DNA of 64,000 bases from JAJEEA01 sp965116765 (GCA_965116765.1 OZ220718.1:1860001-1924000), one strand, 5' to 3'. Counted from the first letter of the stretch, positions 32,887 through 42,421 are shown. Numbers and translations are program-made. The notes: generated by a model from the sequence alone, not told the origin.

Positions 32887-34464
32887 TCAGGGCGCGCGGC
32901 AGACGAAGTTCCCGGCGTCGTCGGTGCTTCCGCTGCCCGTGTAGACCGCCTGCTGCGGATACGGGCAGAGCGGCCGGGTGCGGTCCACCGCCCCGTCGCG
33001 CACGCGCGACGCCAGGATGCTGTCCGGCGCCTCGCCCCGCTCGACCCACGCCTCGAGGGCGGTCACCATGTCGAACTGGCTCGGCCCCGCGCCGCCGCCG
33101 CAGTGCCCCATGCCCGGGGCCATGAACAACCGGTAGTGGTCGTGCACCGTGTCGGCATCGCCGACGGCGTCCACGACGCGGCGGTAGTACTGCGTCGCGT
33201 TGGCCGGCGAGATCTGCGGATCGGCCCAGCCGTGGTAGGAGATGAGCCTGCCCCCGCGGTCGAAGAACGGCTTCAGGTTCGGGTCGAGGGCGTTGAGGGT
33301 GTCGTTGTCGACCTCCTCGGCCCGCACGATGTCGGTCTCGAAGTTGAACTGGTCGATGGTCCACTCCGGGTCCGCGAACGTCAGGTAGCGGAACTGCTCG
33401 AGCCCGGTCGCCCGCGCCGAGCGGGTCCAGCCCAGATCCGTCCAGCCCAGCTCGCTGCCGGGCAGCAGGCCGGTGATGGGACGCCCCGACCGCGGGTTCT
33501 CGGGCGACGAGTAGAGCATGCGCACCGTGTTCACCTGGGTGGACGACAGGCAGCCCTCGCTCTGGCCGTCCGCGCACTGCAGCGCCGCGGGGTCGAAGTC
33601 GCACCCCTCGGGATCGCCCACGACTCCGTCGGTCACCCCGTCGCCGGCGTCGCATGCTTCGAGGACCGCCCCGTGCACGAGCTCGCGCAGGTCGGCGGTG
33701 AGGCGGGCCGCCTCGTTGGCCTCGAGCGGCTTGGCGACGCGCAGCGAGCCGCCGGCCCGGCCCGTCCAGTCGTTGCCGGGGGCCCCGGCGATGATGCCGT
33801 CGAAGTGCTCGGGATACCGCTGCGCCGCCTTGAGGGCCTGGCGCCCCCCGGCCGAGCAGCCGTTCCAGTAGGTGTACTCCGCCGCCCTGCCGTAGTAGGC
33901 CTCGATGGCGGCCTTGGCCATCACCGCCATCTCGCCGATCGAGCGGTAGCCGAAGTCGATGACCTTCTCGGGATGCCCGAGTCCGAAGCTCGCGGTGTTG
34001 CCCTCGTGCCCGGTGTCGGTCGAGCTCGAGGCATAGCCGCGGGCGAGGGCGGCGGCCATCGAGTTGTGGCGGATCGACCCGGTGAACGCGCCGTTGCCGA
34101 CCGCCTGGTACTTGCCGTTCCAGTCGGCCCCGGGCATCCACACCTCGACCTTGATGTCGGAGTCGTCCGACGGGGTCAGGGTCGCCTCGACGCGGCAGAA
34201 ACTCGGCAGCCCCCCGTAGGTCGCCTGCGTCCGGGCGTTCTGCGGCCCGGGAGGCGCGAAGGCGCCGGCCTCGACGAGGGTCGCGCCGGTGATGGTGGTG
34301 TTCGGCAGGGCGAGCGACATCAGGCTGTCGCAGCTCGCCATCTCCGGCGCGGACTGTGCGGCTCCGCCCGCGGCCTCGGTGCCGGCGGTCGCGGCGACGA
34401 TCGCCGCCGCGGCCAGCGCCGCCGCCGCGGCGGTCGCGGTGATGAACGTGAACAGACGTCTCAT
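32887..34464 (-). CDS. Secreted tannase/feruloyl-esterase family protein
   Basis: 525-aa exported esterase of the tannase family, which cleaves gallate, ferulate or similar aromatic esters (MHET hydrolase also belongs here). A signal peptide is followed by Cys45 in ASCDSLMSL, the N-terminal half of the family CS-D-HC arrangement. Nucleophile Ser204 lies in NGCSAGGRQAL, and the His region is LISYHGWADPQISP. Several Cys pairs (DAGDGVTDGVVGDPEGCDF) suggest a calcium-binding lid as in fungal feruloyl esterase B. ATG 34464 was chosen because an upstream TTG only adds six residues before the signal. Confidence 0.92.
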   Translation of the reverse strand: MRRLFTFITATAAAAALAAAAIVAATAGTEAAGGAAQSAPEMASCDSLMSLALPNTTITGATLVEAGAFAPPGPQNARTQATYGGLPSFCRVEATLTPSDDSDIKVEVWMPGADWNGKYQAVGNGAFTGSIRHNSMAAALARGYASSSTDTGHEGNTASFGLGHPEKVIDFGYRSIGEMAVMAKAAIEAYYGRAAEYTYWNGCSAGGRQALKAAQRYPEHFDGIIAGAPGNDWTGRAGGSLRVAKPLEANEAARLTADLRELVHGAVLEACDAGDGVTDGVVGDPEGCDFDPAALQCADGQSEGCLSSTQVNTVRMLYSSPENPRSGRPITGLLPGSELGWTDLGWTRSARATGLEQFRYLTFADPEWTIDQFNFETDIVRAEEVDNDTLNALDPNLKPFFDRGGRLISYHGWADPQISPANATQYYRRVVDAVGDADTVHDHYRLFMAPGMGHCGGGAGPSQFDMVTALEAWVERGEAPDSILASRVRDGAVDRTRPLCPYPQQAVYTGSGSTDDAGNFVCRAP

Positions 34465-34672
34465 GGTCTCGTGTCCTCGCAAGCTGAGTCAGGAAGCCGA
34501 CGGAACTGCCTTGCTCCCATGCCGAGCGCCGGAACGCAGAAACGGATGCGTCCGGCCCGGCGGGCGTCACCCGAGGCTCCGCCCCCCCCGACCGACCAAC
34601 CACCGGGAGCCGCGCGGTTCCGCTCCCCCGACTCCCGGATGGCGATCGGCAACCTCCCGTCGATGACGGTCC

Positions 34673-35659
34673 CTACTGGCCGCCCTCGGCCTCGGCCCTC
34701 TCCAGCACCCGGGCCCCGGCCATGATGCCCTCCATGCCGATGTTGCCCTCGTGGCAGGCGTACTCGAACACCGGGTCGGTCGAGTGGCGCAACGGGATCA
34801 TCGCCGTCCACGGCGCCGCCCAGGTGTCGGGGTCGGTCACCGTGACCTCGTACTGCAGCACGTCGTCGCTGGCCCGGGTGAACCGCTCCAGCACGTGCAG
34901 CTTCTCGCCGGCCGAGCCCATCACCGAGGCCTGCGGCGCGTAGTTGGTGGTCTCGACGACCAGCGTGTCGCCGTCCCAGTGCCCCCGCGAGTCGCCGTGC
35001 AACAGCCGGACGCTGTCGTCCACGTGGGGGGCGCCGGTCAGGGGAATGACCCGCGGCCCGCCCATCTCCTGGTAGAGCACGACGTGGCTGGCGCTCTGGA
35101 AGATCTGCAGGTAGCTGTTGTAGCCGGCGCCCAGACGCGGCGCCCCCCAGCTGATGCACCGCTCGCCGAGGCTGCGGTCCTCGGGCCCCCAGGCGTGGCG
35201 CGCCCGCGCCTCGGCCCGCGCCGCCGCCCGCGCGTCCGCCGCCTCGGTGCGGGCCGGCAGCCGCCCGTCGGGCGGATCGACGATGAGCGAGGTCCGGTTG
35301 TCCCAGTCGCGCTCGACCATCCAGAAGTGGTTGTAGTTGCCGGTCGCCCGGTCACGCGAGCTGAACGACTCGGCCTCGGCCAGGGCCGCCGCGAACACGC
35401 TGTCGCCGAAGGCGGCGTCGCCCGCCGCGTCGTTGAACAGGTCGCCGGCGCGCGCCTGCAGCGCCGCCACCTCCTCGTCGGTCAGGGTCTCCCGGTCGCC
35501 CAGCACCTCGGGCCGCTGCAGCGGCGTCACGTTGTTGTTGGCCCAGACCCCCTGCAGGTCGGGGTGGCCGTCGGCGGTCCGGGCCGGCGCCCACTCCTGC
35601 CCCGCCGCCGCCGACGCCGCGAACACCGCCATGACGAGTACAAGTGCCTTCAGTCTCAC
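34673..35659 (-). CDS. Secreted conserved protein of unknown function, paralogue 1
   Basis: 328 aa with signal peptide (LKALVLVMAVFAASAAAG). The start is GTG 35659 after GAGGAGGAAG. I recognise the type (frequent in Acidobacteria beside secreted hydrolases) but not a function. Conserved blocks are DLQGVWANNNVTPLQRP at the mature end, TSLIVDPPDGRLP, ERCISWGAPRLG, GHWDGDTLVVETTNY and VFEYACHEGNIGMEGI. The frameshifted gene at 47166-48111 has the same blocks in the same order. It lies downstream of the alpha/beta hydrolase on the same strand, 275 bases away, and may be a lipid- or ligand-binding beta protein. Confidence 0.78.
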   Translation of the reverse strand: MRLKALVLVMAVFAASAAAGQEWAPARTADGHPDLQGVWANNNVTPLQRPEVLGDRETLTDEEVAALQARAGDLFNDAAGDAAFGDSVFAAALAEAESFSSRDRATGNYNHFWMVERDWDNRTSLIVDPPDGRLPARTEAADARAAARAEARARHAWGPEDRSLGERCISWGAPRLGAGYNSYLQIFQSASHVVLYQEMGGPRVIPLTGAPHVDDSVRLLHGDSRGHWDGDTLVVETTNYAPQASVMGSAGEKLHVLERFTRASDDVLQYEVTVTDPDTWAAPWTAMIPLRHSTDPVFEYACHEGNIGMEGIMAGARVLERAEAEGGQ

Positions 35660-35934
35660 GGCTTCCTCCTCTTCCCGAAATGCGAACGCGGCACGCGCCC
35701 GTTCGTCCTGACTTTCGTGTCGGCCAGAATACCACCGGTCGCCAGCCGTTTCACGCGTTCGTCTCCGCGACGCCGCCGCCCGCACTCCCTGGCCGACGCC
35801 CGGGACCGGTCCCGGCCCCGCAATCGACCGTCCGGGAGCCCGCGCCCGGCTGCCCGCGCCCAGGATCCCGCGCCGAACCGCGGCCCCGGCTTCTACCGTC
35901 CCCCGTCCACCGTCCCCCGTCCACCGTGCCGTGT

Positions 35935-36894
35935 CTAGCGTCCCGTGTCTAGCCATTCCAGAATGCGCGGGGTGACGAACTCCGGCACCTGATTGTGCGG
36001 CCCGTGCCCCACCCCCGGCAGGACGTGGATGGTCAGCTCGCCCTCCACCCGACCCCAGAGGTCGTTCAGGGTCTCGTTCAGAAACGGCCCGCTGTCCTTG
36101 CCGTAGATGAACAGGGTCGGCGCCTGCACCGGCGGGAACGCGTCCATCGTGAACCCGAAGCCCTCCGTCTCCGCCGTCACCGGCGAGTACGGCCAGTTCG
36201 CCTTGTAGAAGTTGACGATCGACTCGGCGTAGAGGCGCTCGTAGGCCTCCGCCCGGAGGCGAGCCAGCTCCGGCGTGTCGCCGGGCCGCTCCCCGCCGCT
36301 CCGAATCCTCGCCCCGAACTGCGCTCCCGCCTCCGGATTCTCCTGCATGTTGCGCTGGAACGTGCTCGCGCGCTGCTGGTCCGGGTTGTCGATGAGCTCC
36401 CGGATGAGCCCCGCGGGATGCACCGACCCCAGCGAGATCAGCCGCTCGGTCCGCTCGGGGCGGGTCATCGCGAAGTGCCAGGCGTGGAGGCCGCCGCTGT
36501 CCTGGCCGACCACGGTGGCCCGCTCCTCGCCGAAGTGGTCGATTATCGCCTCGATGTCGTCGGCGATGCGGGCCGACGCGTAGTGCTCGACCCCCTCCGG
36601 CTTGCCGCTCTCGTCGGTGCCCCGGGTCGACATCGACACCACCCGGTACCGCTCGGAGAGCGCCACCATCTGGTGCCGGAAGTCGAACCACGGCCCCGTG
36701 ATGCTGTGCACGAACACCACGAGGGGCCCCTCGCCGGCCGTGTAATACGCGATGGCGACCCCGTCCGAGTCGACCTCACCCTTCTCGAAGGCGGCCGACC
36801 GGCCCATCCAGTCGGTGAGGGTCACCTGGGCGCCGGCCTCGACCGGGGCGAGACCGAGAAGACCGACGAGCAACGATGCGCAGATGATTCGCAA
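35935..36894 (-). CDS. Secreted alpha/beta hydrolase (epoxide hydrolase/dehalogenase type)
   Basis: 319-aa exported alpha/beta hydrolase. The oxyanion region is VVFVHSITGPWFDFRHQM. The nucleophile elbow reads VVGQDSGGLHAW, so the nucleophile is Asp, as in epoxide hydrolases and haloalkane dehalogenases. The catalytic His is in VLPGVGHGPHNQVPE. The lid (about residues 150-225) has GLIRELIDNPDQQRAS. The signal is IICASLLVGLLGLAPVEAG. The start is TTG 36894, preceded by a weak GGAG; the next in-frame codons give no better option. A short set of GTCCACCGT-type microrepeats (about 35898-35951) sits around its 3' end. Confidence 0.86.
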   Translation of the reverse strand: MRIICASLLVGLLGLAPVEAGAQVTLTDWMGRSAAFEKGEVDSDGVAIAYYTAGEGPLVVFVHSITGPWFDFRHQMVALSERYRVVSMSTRGTDESGKPEGVEHYASARIADDIEAIIDHFGEERATVVGQDSGGLHAWHFAMTRPERTERLISLGSVHPAGLIRELIDNPDQQRASTFQRNMQENPEAGAQFGARIRSGGERPGDTPELARLRAEAYERLYAESIVNFYKANWPYSPVTAETEGFGFTMDAFPPVQAPTLFIYGKDSGPFLNETLNDLWGRVEGELTIHVLPGVGHGPHNQVPEFVTPRILEWLDTGR

Positions 36895-37014
36895 ACCAGA
36901 GACTCCGTTTCTCCGCCCGCAAGGGCGGGTTCAGACCGTTCCGGGGAATACTACGTCACATCCTGCCGCCGCGACGCCGTCGTCCGCCGCGGACCGCCGA
37001 CGGCGCCCCACCGG

Positions 37015-37077
37015 CCAGGAGCCCCCGCCGTAGAACGGTGTGGACTCCTGCAGGTCGATTGGGCGCGACAGGCGACG
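37015..37077 (-). repeat. Dispersed palindromic element, copy 3
   Basis: Reverse-strand copy that begins CGTCGCCTG at 37077, has lost about 10 bases, then follows GCGCCCAATCGACCTG, AGGAGTCCACACCGTTCTACGG and CTCCTGG. The inner CCGT/ACGG and outer arms survive but the right arm has changed (GGGGG for GCAGA). It lies in the gap between the alpha/beta hydrolase and the DUF4062 gene, with no other content seen there. Confidence 0.65.
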
Positions 37078-37173
37078 ATTTGCGGGCGAGGACGCCGGTC
37101 ACGGTCGGCGCGTGTGTTCGGCCCGCCGTCTTCGTTGCCGCGTGGGCCACGACCCGGCCGTCGCGCTGGTGGT

Positions 37174-38856
37174 TCATTCGCCCGGCCCGCGATGCCCGGC
37201 CTCGGCGGCCGCGACCGCGGCCCGGCCCTTGTCGCTCAACCGGTAGCGCTGCGCCGAGCTCCGCGGCTTGTCGGGAACGGTCATCTCGATCAGTCCCGCG
37301 GACCGGAGACGGTTGATCCGCCGCTCGAAGCTGCGCGTTCGGCCTTCGTAGCCCCCCGCGCGCCGCAACTCCCGGCTCGTCGCGGCTGCCTCGACGCAAG
37401 CTCGAAGCATGGCGGCGTCTTTCGCATCCACCTCAACTTGCACCCCAACTTGCACCCCTGCTTGCCCCCCAACTCGGCTCCCGTCGCCGAGGGATTGCTG
37501 CTCCCGGCCCCCCCGGGTTCCTTTTCGCACACCTGCGTACGGGTCAACCTGGTCATGGACCGCGCCCGTCCCCGCCGGCGGCCCCGGCCAGTCTCCAGGG
37601 TGCTTCCAGACCGGGCCGCGCACCCGCTCGTCCGCGCGGTCGCGGGCCGCCGCGCGCCGGATCGTGGTCACGAACCCGCCGGCGACCGCGAACTCCGGTT
37701 CCGGCAGGCCGGCTCCGACGCAACGACGGATCATGTCCAGGGTGCCCGTGCCCATGCGCTCGATGTACTCCCCCAGGTACAGGGACTCGGCCAGCAGCGG
37801 ATTGCCGGGCACCGACCGGTGCGCCTCCCGCAGCCCCTCAAGGGTCAGCGGAGGCGGAAGCCGTCCGGGGTTGCGTACCTCGAGCCGGTCCGAGAAGAGC
37901 ATGACCTGCACGCTGCCGTTGTCGGTGTAGTCGCGATGGGCGACGGCGTTCACGATGGCCTCGGTCACGACCTCGGGCGGAACCTCGTAGGTCCTGCGCG
38001 CCCGCGCGTCCTCCGCCCGCGTGCCGATCGACCGGTTGATCTTGCTCAGCACGAAGTCGACCGCCTGGTCGACGAGGTCGAACGCCGCGCCCTTGTACAC
38101 CTGATAGGACGGAATCGGCTTCGCCACCTCCGTCCCGTGGAAGTGCGCGCACCTGACCTCCGACGAGATCAGGAACCGTTGCGGCGTCTTCCCGAACACC
38201 AGAACCGCCGCGTTCGTCAGGCGCCCGTCGTTCAGCAGGTTCAGATGCTCCAGCAGTTGCAGCGGAGGCGTCCCCTCCGGCAGCGGGAACTGACGGGCGT
38301 GGCGGGCGGTGCGGATGAACTGCGCCATCTTCTCCGTGTCGAGGTCGTCCGGCCCCGCCCCGGCGCAGGGCGCGGCGTCGAACGGCCCCCAACGGATCAG
38401 CTCCCTGCTCTCCAGATACTCGACCAGCGCCGCGTAGAGCCCCGCGACCAGCTCCGCCTTGGTCCCGAATCGCTTCCGGACCAGACCGGCCTGCGCCTTG
38501 GCGATGAGCGCCAGCATCTTCGGGTGGCGGCGCCCGCCGGCCGCGTCCTTCACGAAGACGAGGCGGTACACGCCGACCCCGGTCGCGTGATCGAACTCCC
38601 GCTCCGTCGGCGACACGCCTTCGCCGTCCTCGGTACCGTAGTCGTTGCCGAACAGCCCCACGTACACGTCGCATCGCTCGACTTCGTCGAGGTAGAGCTG
38701 ATCCGGCCGTCGATCCGACGCCGGAGCGTCCTCGAACAGGAACGCATCGAAGAACCGGCGCATCAAGACGTCGTCGCGGACGTAGTCGCGCAACGCCGCC
38801 CGCTCCGAGGCGAACTCGCCCTGCACGCTGCTGATGAAGATGCGGAGGGGAATCAT
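37174..38856 (-). CDS. DUF4062 / GHKL-type ATP-binding protein of the SIR2-HerA operon
   Basis: 560-aa predicted regulator or effector. Residues 1-105 are DUF4062 (RIFISSVQGEFASERAALRD, ERCDVYVGLFGNDYG), a TIR/STIR-like fold. A middle region (175-265) resembles the part after AlbA_2 domains. A GHKL-type HATPase_c_4 domain follows at about 290-385: N-box EAIVNAVAHRDYTDNGS, G1-like RNPGRLP, G2-like ERMGTGT. A low-complexity linker with Val-Gln-Val repeats (near 455-475) leads to a C-terminal winged helix (RINRLRSAGLIEMT). The start at ATG 38856 is 32 bases after the HerA stop, so it is the last gene of the operon. Its role beside SIR2 and HerA is unknown; signal sensing is my inference. Confidence 0.85.
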   Translation of the reverse strand: MIPLRIFISSVQGEFASERAALRDYVRDDVLMRRFFDAFLFEDAPASDRRPDQLYLDEVERCDVYVGLFGNDYGTEDGEGVSPTEREFDHATGVGVYRLVFVKDAAGGRRHPKMLALIAKAQAGLVRKRFGTKAELVAGLYAALVEYLESRELIRWGPFDAAPCAGAGPDDLDTEKMAQFIRTARHARQFPLPEGTPPLQLLEHLNLLNDGRLTNAAVLVFGKTPQRFLISSEVRCAHFHGTEVAKPIPSYQVYKGAAFDLVDQAVDFVLSKINRSIGTRAEDARARRTYEVPPEVVTEAIVNAVAHRDYTDNGSVQVMLFSDRLEVRNPGRLPPPLTLEGLREAHRSVPGNPLLAESLYLGEYIERMGTGTLDMIRRCVGAGLPEPEFAVAGGFVTTIRRAAARDRADERVRGPVWKHPGDWPGPPAGTGAVHDQVDPYAGVRKGTRGGREQQSLGDGSRVGGQAGVQVGVQVEVDAKDAAMLRACVEAAATSRELRRAGGYEGRTRSFERRINRLRSAGLIEMTVPDKPRSSAQRYRLSDKGRAAVAAAEAGHRGPGE

Positions 38857-38888
38857 GCCGTACGCCCTGTCGCCGTGTCCTCGATCCG

Positions 38889-41000
38889 CTACTCCGCAGC
38901 GCCTCCGGCACCCACTCTTTGCCACGTTCGAGCGATACTTGGCCAGTCGATCGTGCGCTCCTGCTCACCGGTCCAAACATCCCAGAAAGCAGGGTCCGGT
39001 GAATGCGGTCGATATTCTTCTGGAATCTCGCGGATCTCCACGAGCGTCGGGGCGGGAGCCGCCCAGCCGAGCAGAATCGCTCGTCGCGTGGGCAAGCTGG
39101 GAAGCTCCCGCAGGAGTGGTCCAAGACCGTCGGGCACAAGACGCTTTACGAGTTCCTGGTCCCGATCGTTGACAAGACGATGCAGGAGGAACGTGTTGCA
39201 CTGAGAGAGCACGGTCGGCGACACCTCCGACGGTCGCTGGGACGCCAACACCAGTCCCAGGCCGAACTTCCGCCCCTCCCGGGCGATGCGTTCGAACACC
39301 CGTGCGCACTCGCGGCCCGCGGGCAGGGCCGACTCGCCGCCGAGATCCCGGTGAACGAACGTATGGGCTTCTTCCAGTACCAGTGTCGTCGGCAGTTCCT
39401 TGTCGTTCTCCTGTCGATACCGTTGCAGCGCTTCGAAGACCATTCGGCCGAGCACGCTGACGACGATGTGGACGACCTCGGAAGGAACCAGCGAGAGGTC
39501 GATCACCGCCAGTGGTCCCGTCTCGGCTTGATCGGCTCCGACGTAGTCACTGAGCCAGTCTTCGAGGGTGATCGCTGTCGAGTTGTCCGGTTGGATGACG
39601 GAGGCCAGGCGGCCCGCGGACAAGAGGCTCCGGATGCGGAGGTTCAGTGTGTCCACGAATTGCGCAATGTCCCGACCGGAGTGGTCCGCGGCGAGCGCAT
39701 CGACGTAGTCCGGGAGCTCCCCAACTGAGAACCGGACCGGCGTGTCTTCGTCCATTGCAGGCGCGTCTTCGCCTAGCCCGACGGCATCCGCGGCTGCCTG
39801 AAGTGCCGTCGCTATCGTACCGAGTGCCTTTTCCGAGAAATCGTCGTGCCAGTACCCGCCGTTCCTCCGCCGGCTGCGCGCTCCGACTTCGACCTCTTCC
39901 GCCCTGGAAGCTACGGCGTCAAGGTACTCCGTTAGGCCGGCACTCGCGCAGGCAGGGCGCTCGACGAGGTCCTTGAAATCCTCGCCGATGTTCACGAGAA
40001 CCTTCGCAACCCCTTCCCTTCGTCCCGATTGCTGGTGGTCACCGTTCTGCACGAGCACCTTGATCCGGCTTCGATACCGCTTGATTCGCCCCTTGACCTC
40101 CGTCTCGAACTGGTCGGGCACCCCAAGTCCCGAACGCAGCCGCCTCAATGCTTCGAACAGCACCGGACGCTGCGCACCGGGTGCTGCGCCGGTAAACGCC
40201 GCCCATTCCGCGCCGTTCCAGAGCCACGCAGGCACCCGGAGCGATTCCGCCCCGGTTCCCGCCTCGACGCGGAACAAGCGCACGTCGAAGTCGCCGAATG
40301 CGTGCGCGTACTCGCCATTCGGGTCGAGCACGACGAAGCGTGCGTTGGGCCTGCAGTCGCGCTTTGCCGCAATTCGTGCCTTCCGCGCGGCATCCAGCGA
40401 CCACCGTACCAGCCCAGCTACGGAACACGACTTGCCCGCCCCGGTGTTCCCCAGGACCGCCAAGTGGCGCCCGAAGAGCTTGTTCGGATCGACATGAACG
40501 GGCGCGCGCCCCGCAGTCGGGCAGTGGCCCACTGCAATGCGCCTAACCGCATCGTCTTCGCCCTCGACGATGGCCCGGAGCTGGTCGCCGCCGGGAAGGA
40601 GCACGGGATCGCCGACGGACGGAAACACGTCGACGCCGCGCTGCACGTGAAACGAGAGCGCGTCTCCGGCAGGACGGGTCTTGAGTGTCCCGATGGGGGT
40701 GAGGCTCATCACGCGGGAGGGGAACGGCAGATCGACGAGACCGAAGTCCTGCTGCATCCCCTTGCGCTTGGGGAACGGCAGCCGCTCGATACGCACCGAA
40801 GAGATGATGCACGCGGTGGCACCTCCCTCGTTGGGAATCAGCACGTAGCCGTTGATGCGCGGGAAACCGGCGGGCGCGCCGGTGTTCAGGGCCGTGGCCT
40901 GGGGGGCATCCGGATCCAGGCGCACCAGGATCCGGTCGGCGGACACCTCCTCGACCGTGCCGATGATCCGCTCCGCAACGGCTTGGACCAGCGCAGTCAC
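38889..41000 (-). CDS. HerA-type hexameric ATPase/helicase
   Basis: 703-aa FtsK/HerA-superfamily motor. The N-terminal HAS-barrel (about residues 8-110; ERIIGTVEEVSADRILVRL) is followed by Walker A GNTGAGKS at 184-191, Walker B TTLVLEEAHTFV, and the sensor segment GLGLVLASQRPSEVSPTVLSQCNT, typical of HerA. A C-terminal arginine-rich brace follows (FLLHRLVNDRDQELVKRLV). The start is GTG 41000, overlapping the SIR2 stop by four bases (GTGA), a sign of coupled translation. HerA partners of SIR2 form large complexes that deplete NAD+ or degrade nucleic acid upon phage infection (SIR2-HerA/Nezha systems). Confidence 0.93.
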   Translation of the reverse strand: MTALVQAVAERIIGTVEEVSADRILVRLDPDAPQATALNTGAPAGFPRINGYVLIPNEGGATACIISSVRIERLPFPKRKGMQQDFGLVDLPFPSRVMSLTPIGTLKTRPAGDALSFHVQRGVDVFPSVGDPVLLPGGDQLRAIVEGEDDAVRRIAVGHCPTAGRAPVHVDPNKLFGRHLAVLGNTGAGKSCSVAGLVRWSLDAARKARIAAKRDCRPNARFVVLDPNGEYAHAFGDFDVRLFRVEAGTGAESLRVPAWLWNGAEWAAFTGAAPGAQRPVLFEALRRLRSGLGVPDQFETEVKGRIKRYRSRIKVLVQNGDHQQSGRREGVAKVLVNIGEDFKDLVERPACASAGLTEYLDAVASRAEEVEVGARSRRRNGGYWHDDFSEKALGTIATALQAAADAVGLGEDAPAMDEDTPVRFSVGELPDYVDALAADHSGRDIAQFVDTLNLRIRSLLSAGRLASVIQPDNSTAITLEDWLSDYVGADQAETGPLAVIDLSLVPSEVVHIVVSVLGRMVFEALQRYRQENDKELPTTLVLEEAHTFVHRDLGGESALPAGRECARVFERIAREGRKFGLGLVLASQRPSEVSPTVLSQCNTFLLHRLVNDRDQELVKRLVPDGLGPLLRELPSLPTRRAILLGWAAPAPTLVEIREIPEEYRPHSPDPAFWDVWTGEQERTIDWPSIARTWQRVGAGGAAE

Positions 41001-42421
41001 ACTGGTTCCTCGCGCTCGCGATCTTCTGGCGCCTCTGGTCTGCCGCGGTCGCCCTGGGGACGCGCCCGCCGATTCAGCAGGTCGACCATGCGCCACGTGG
41101 TCCTGTCGATGGCGGGCTTGGGCAGATAGTGCTCGACCAGAGTCGCCAGGTGGCCGAAATGCGGACCGACCAGGAGGGTGATCTGCGCCTCGTGGCCGGC
41201 CGCGTCGTGGAAGGCCTTCAGACGCCCTCCCGCCTCGTCGTAGGAGATGATGACGAGGTGCGTCGAGGGAATGCTCAACATGTCGCGGAGCACGCGGTTC
41301 ACGTGGTCGTCTCCGAAGCCGTATCCGTAGGTCACGATAACGGCGTTCGGTTGGCAGACCGCGGCAGCGAAGTCACGGAACAGCTCGGCGTAGGGGAGCT
41401 CCAGGGTCTCAACGTCCTTCGCGGCGTTGGGGTAGACCAGTAGTTGCTCGCCGGTCTTGGTCGGCACATCGGGATCGTTGTCAGCCGCGCCGAATGGGAG
41501 ACCGCAACGCTGGACGTTCGGATCGCCGGGCGGCCCGGAGCTTCTCCAGTCCACGGACCCGTGGAGCTTGGTGAACCGCACCACGCCTTCGAGATACCGG
41601 GGTTCGCCACGAATGCCCGGCGGGTTGTAGTGCAGGTCGATGCCCAGCCGGGAGGAACGAAAGACGGGCGCCAGCGAGCCGACGAAACGGTCGACCATCC
41701 GCAGCCCGAGCAGGTCGCAGCCGCGTTCGATAAGCCTGTCGTAGTTCGTGGTGAAGATGTGCGCCCGCTCGCGCGTGGCGGTCCGGCTGGCGAACGGGAG
41801 GAGAAAGCCGCCGAGCAGGCGGCCGGCATCGCCAGACGCCTCGTCCTGTGGGCCCGACAGCGCCTTTGCGATGCCGCGCTCCGTGGCGAGAAGCTGCATG
41901 AGCAACTCGGCCAGCGTGGCATCGAGCGCGGTTCTCCATGCCCGCAACGACATCGTCGCGCTCCGCTTCGGTTCGTCGTCATCGCCAACGTGGTCGTCCG
42001 CGGCGCCAGCCAGAATGCGCAGGCCGCCGATCAGCTCGTTGATGGTCCGCACCTGATCTTCAATGTTGGGTTCGTCACGGCCGAGTCGTTTCGCGCCTTC
42101 ACGCGCAGCCCTCATGACCTCTTCCGTGTAGGTGTGCTGAAAGACCGCAGGACGCATGTCGACTTCGGGAGCACCCGCCGCTCTCGCGATTGCCGTCGTG
42201 AGACCGCTGCCGACCAGGACGTTCAAGTGCTCGGCCTGGAACAACGCCGACAGCCACGGCTCGACCTCCTCGCGATGGTCCCCGGGATCAGGTTCACCGG
42301 GGCCGGACCAGGAATGAGAGCCGGCGCGGACCAAGTGTGTCGGCCACGCTTCCGCGCCACTCGGCGTGTCGGGACCCTGGTTCGGGCTAGGCGTCTGTCG
42401 ATCGTCCGGTGCTCCGCTCAT
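40997..42421 (-). CDS. SIR2-domain NADase effector of the HerA operon
   Basis: 474-aa protein with a disordered Pro/Gly-rich N-terminus (1-55) and a SIR2-like domain. NAD-binding loop LNVLVGSGLTTAIA is at 66-79, FTTNYDRL at 223-230 (catalytic Asn226), and KLHGSVDW at 285-292 (His287). The C-terminal half has NAVIVTYGYGFGDDHVNRVL, as in defence SIR2 proteins. No zinc cysteines, so it is of the NADase rather than deacetylase type. Its ATG (42421) overlaps the stop of a 25-codon reading frame, and its stop overlaps the HerA start. Depletion of NAD+ during infection is the known role of relatives. Confidence 0.92.
   Translation of the reverse strand: MSGAPDDRQTPSPNQGPDTPSGAEAWPTHLVRAGSHSWSGPGEPDPGDHREEVEPWLSALFQAEHLNVLVGSGLTTAIARAAGAPEVDMRPAVFQHTYTEEVMRAAREGAKRLGRDEPNIEDQVRTINELIGGLRILAGAADDHVGDDDEPKRSATMSLRAWRTALDATLAELLMQLLATERGIAKALSGPQDEASGDAGRLLGGFLLPFASRTATRERAHIFTTNYDRLIERGCDLLGLRMVDRFVGSLAPVFRSSRLGIDLHYNPPGIRGEPRYLEGVVRFTKLHGSVDWRSSGPPGDPNVQRCGLPFGAADNDPDVPTKTGEQLLVYPNAAKDVETLELPYAELFRDFAAAVCQPNAVIVTYGYGFGDDHVNRVLRDMLSIPSTHLVIISYDEAGGRLKAFHDAAGHEAQITLLVGPHFGHLATLVEHYLPKPAIDRTTWRMVDLLNRRARPQGDRGRPEAPEDREREEPV

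Noticed and set aside
35995..39204. 1069-codon plus-strand open frame across two genes and a gap
   Set aside because: Spans opposite-strand genes (alpha/beta hydrolase, DUF4062 protein) and an intergenic repeat; antisense artefact.
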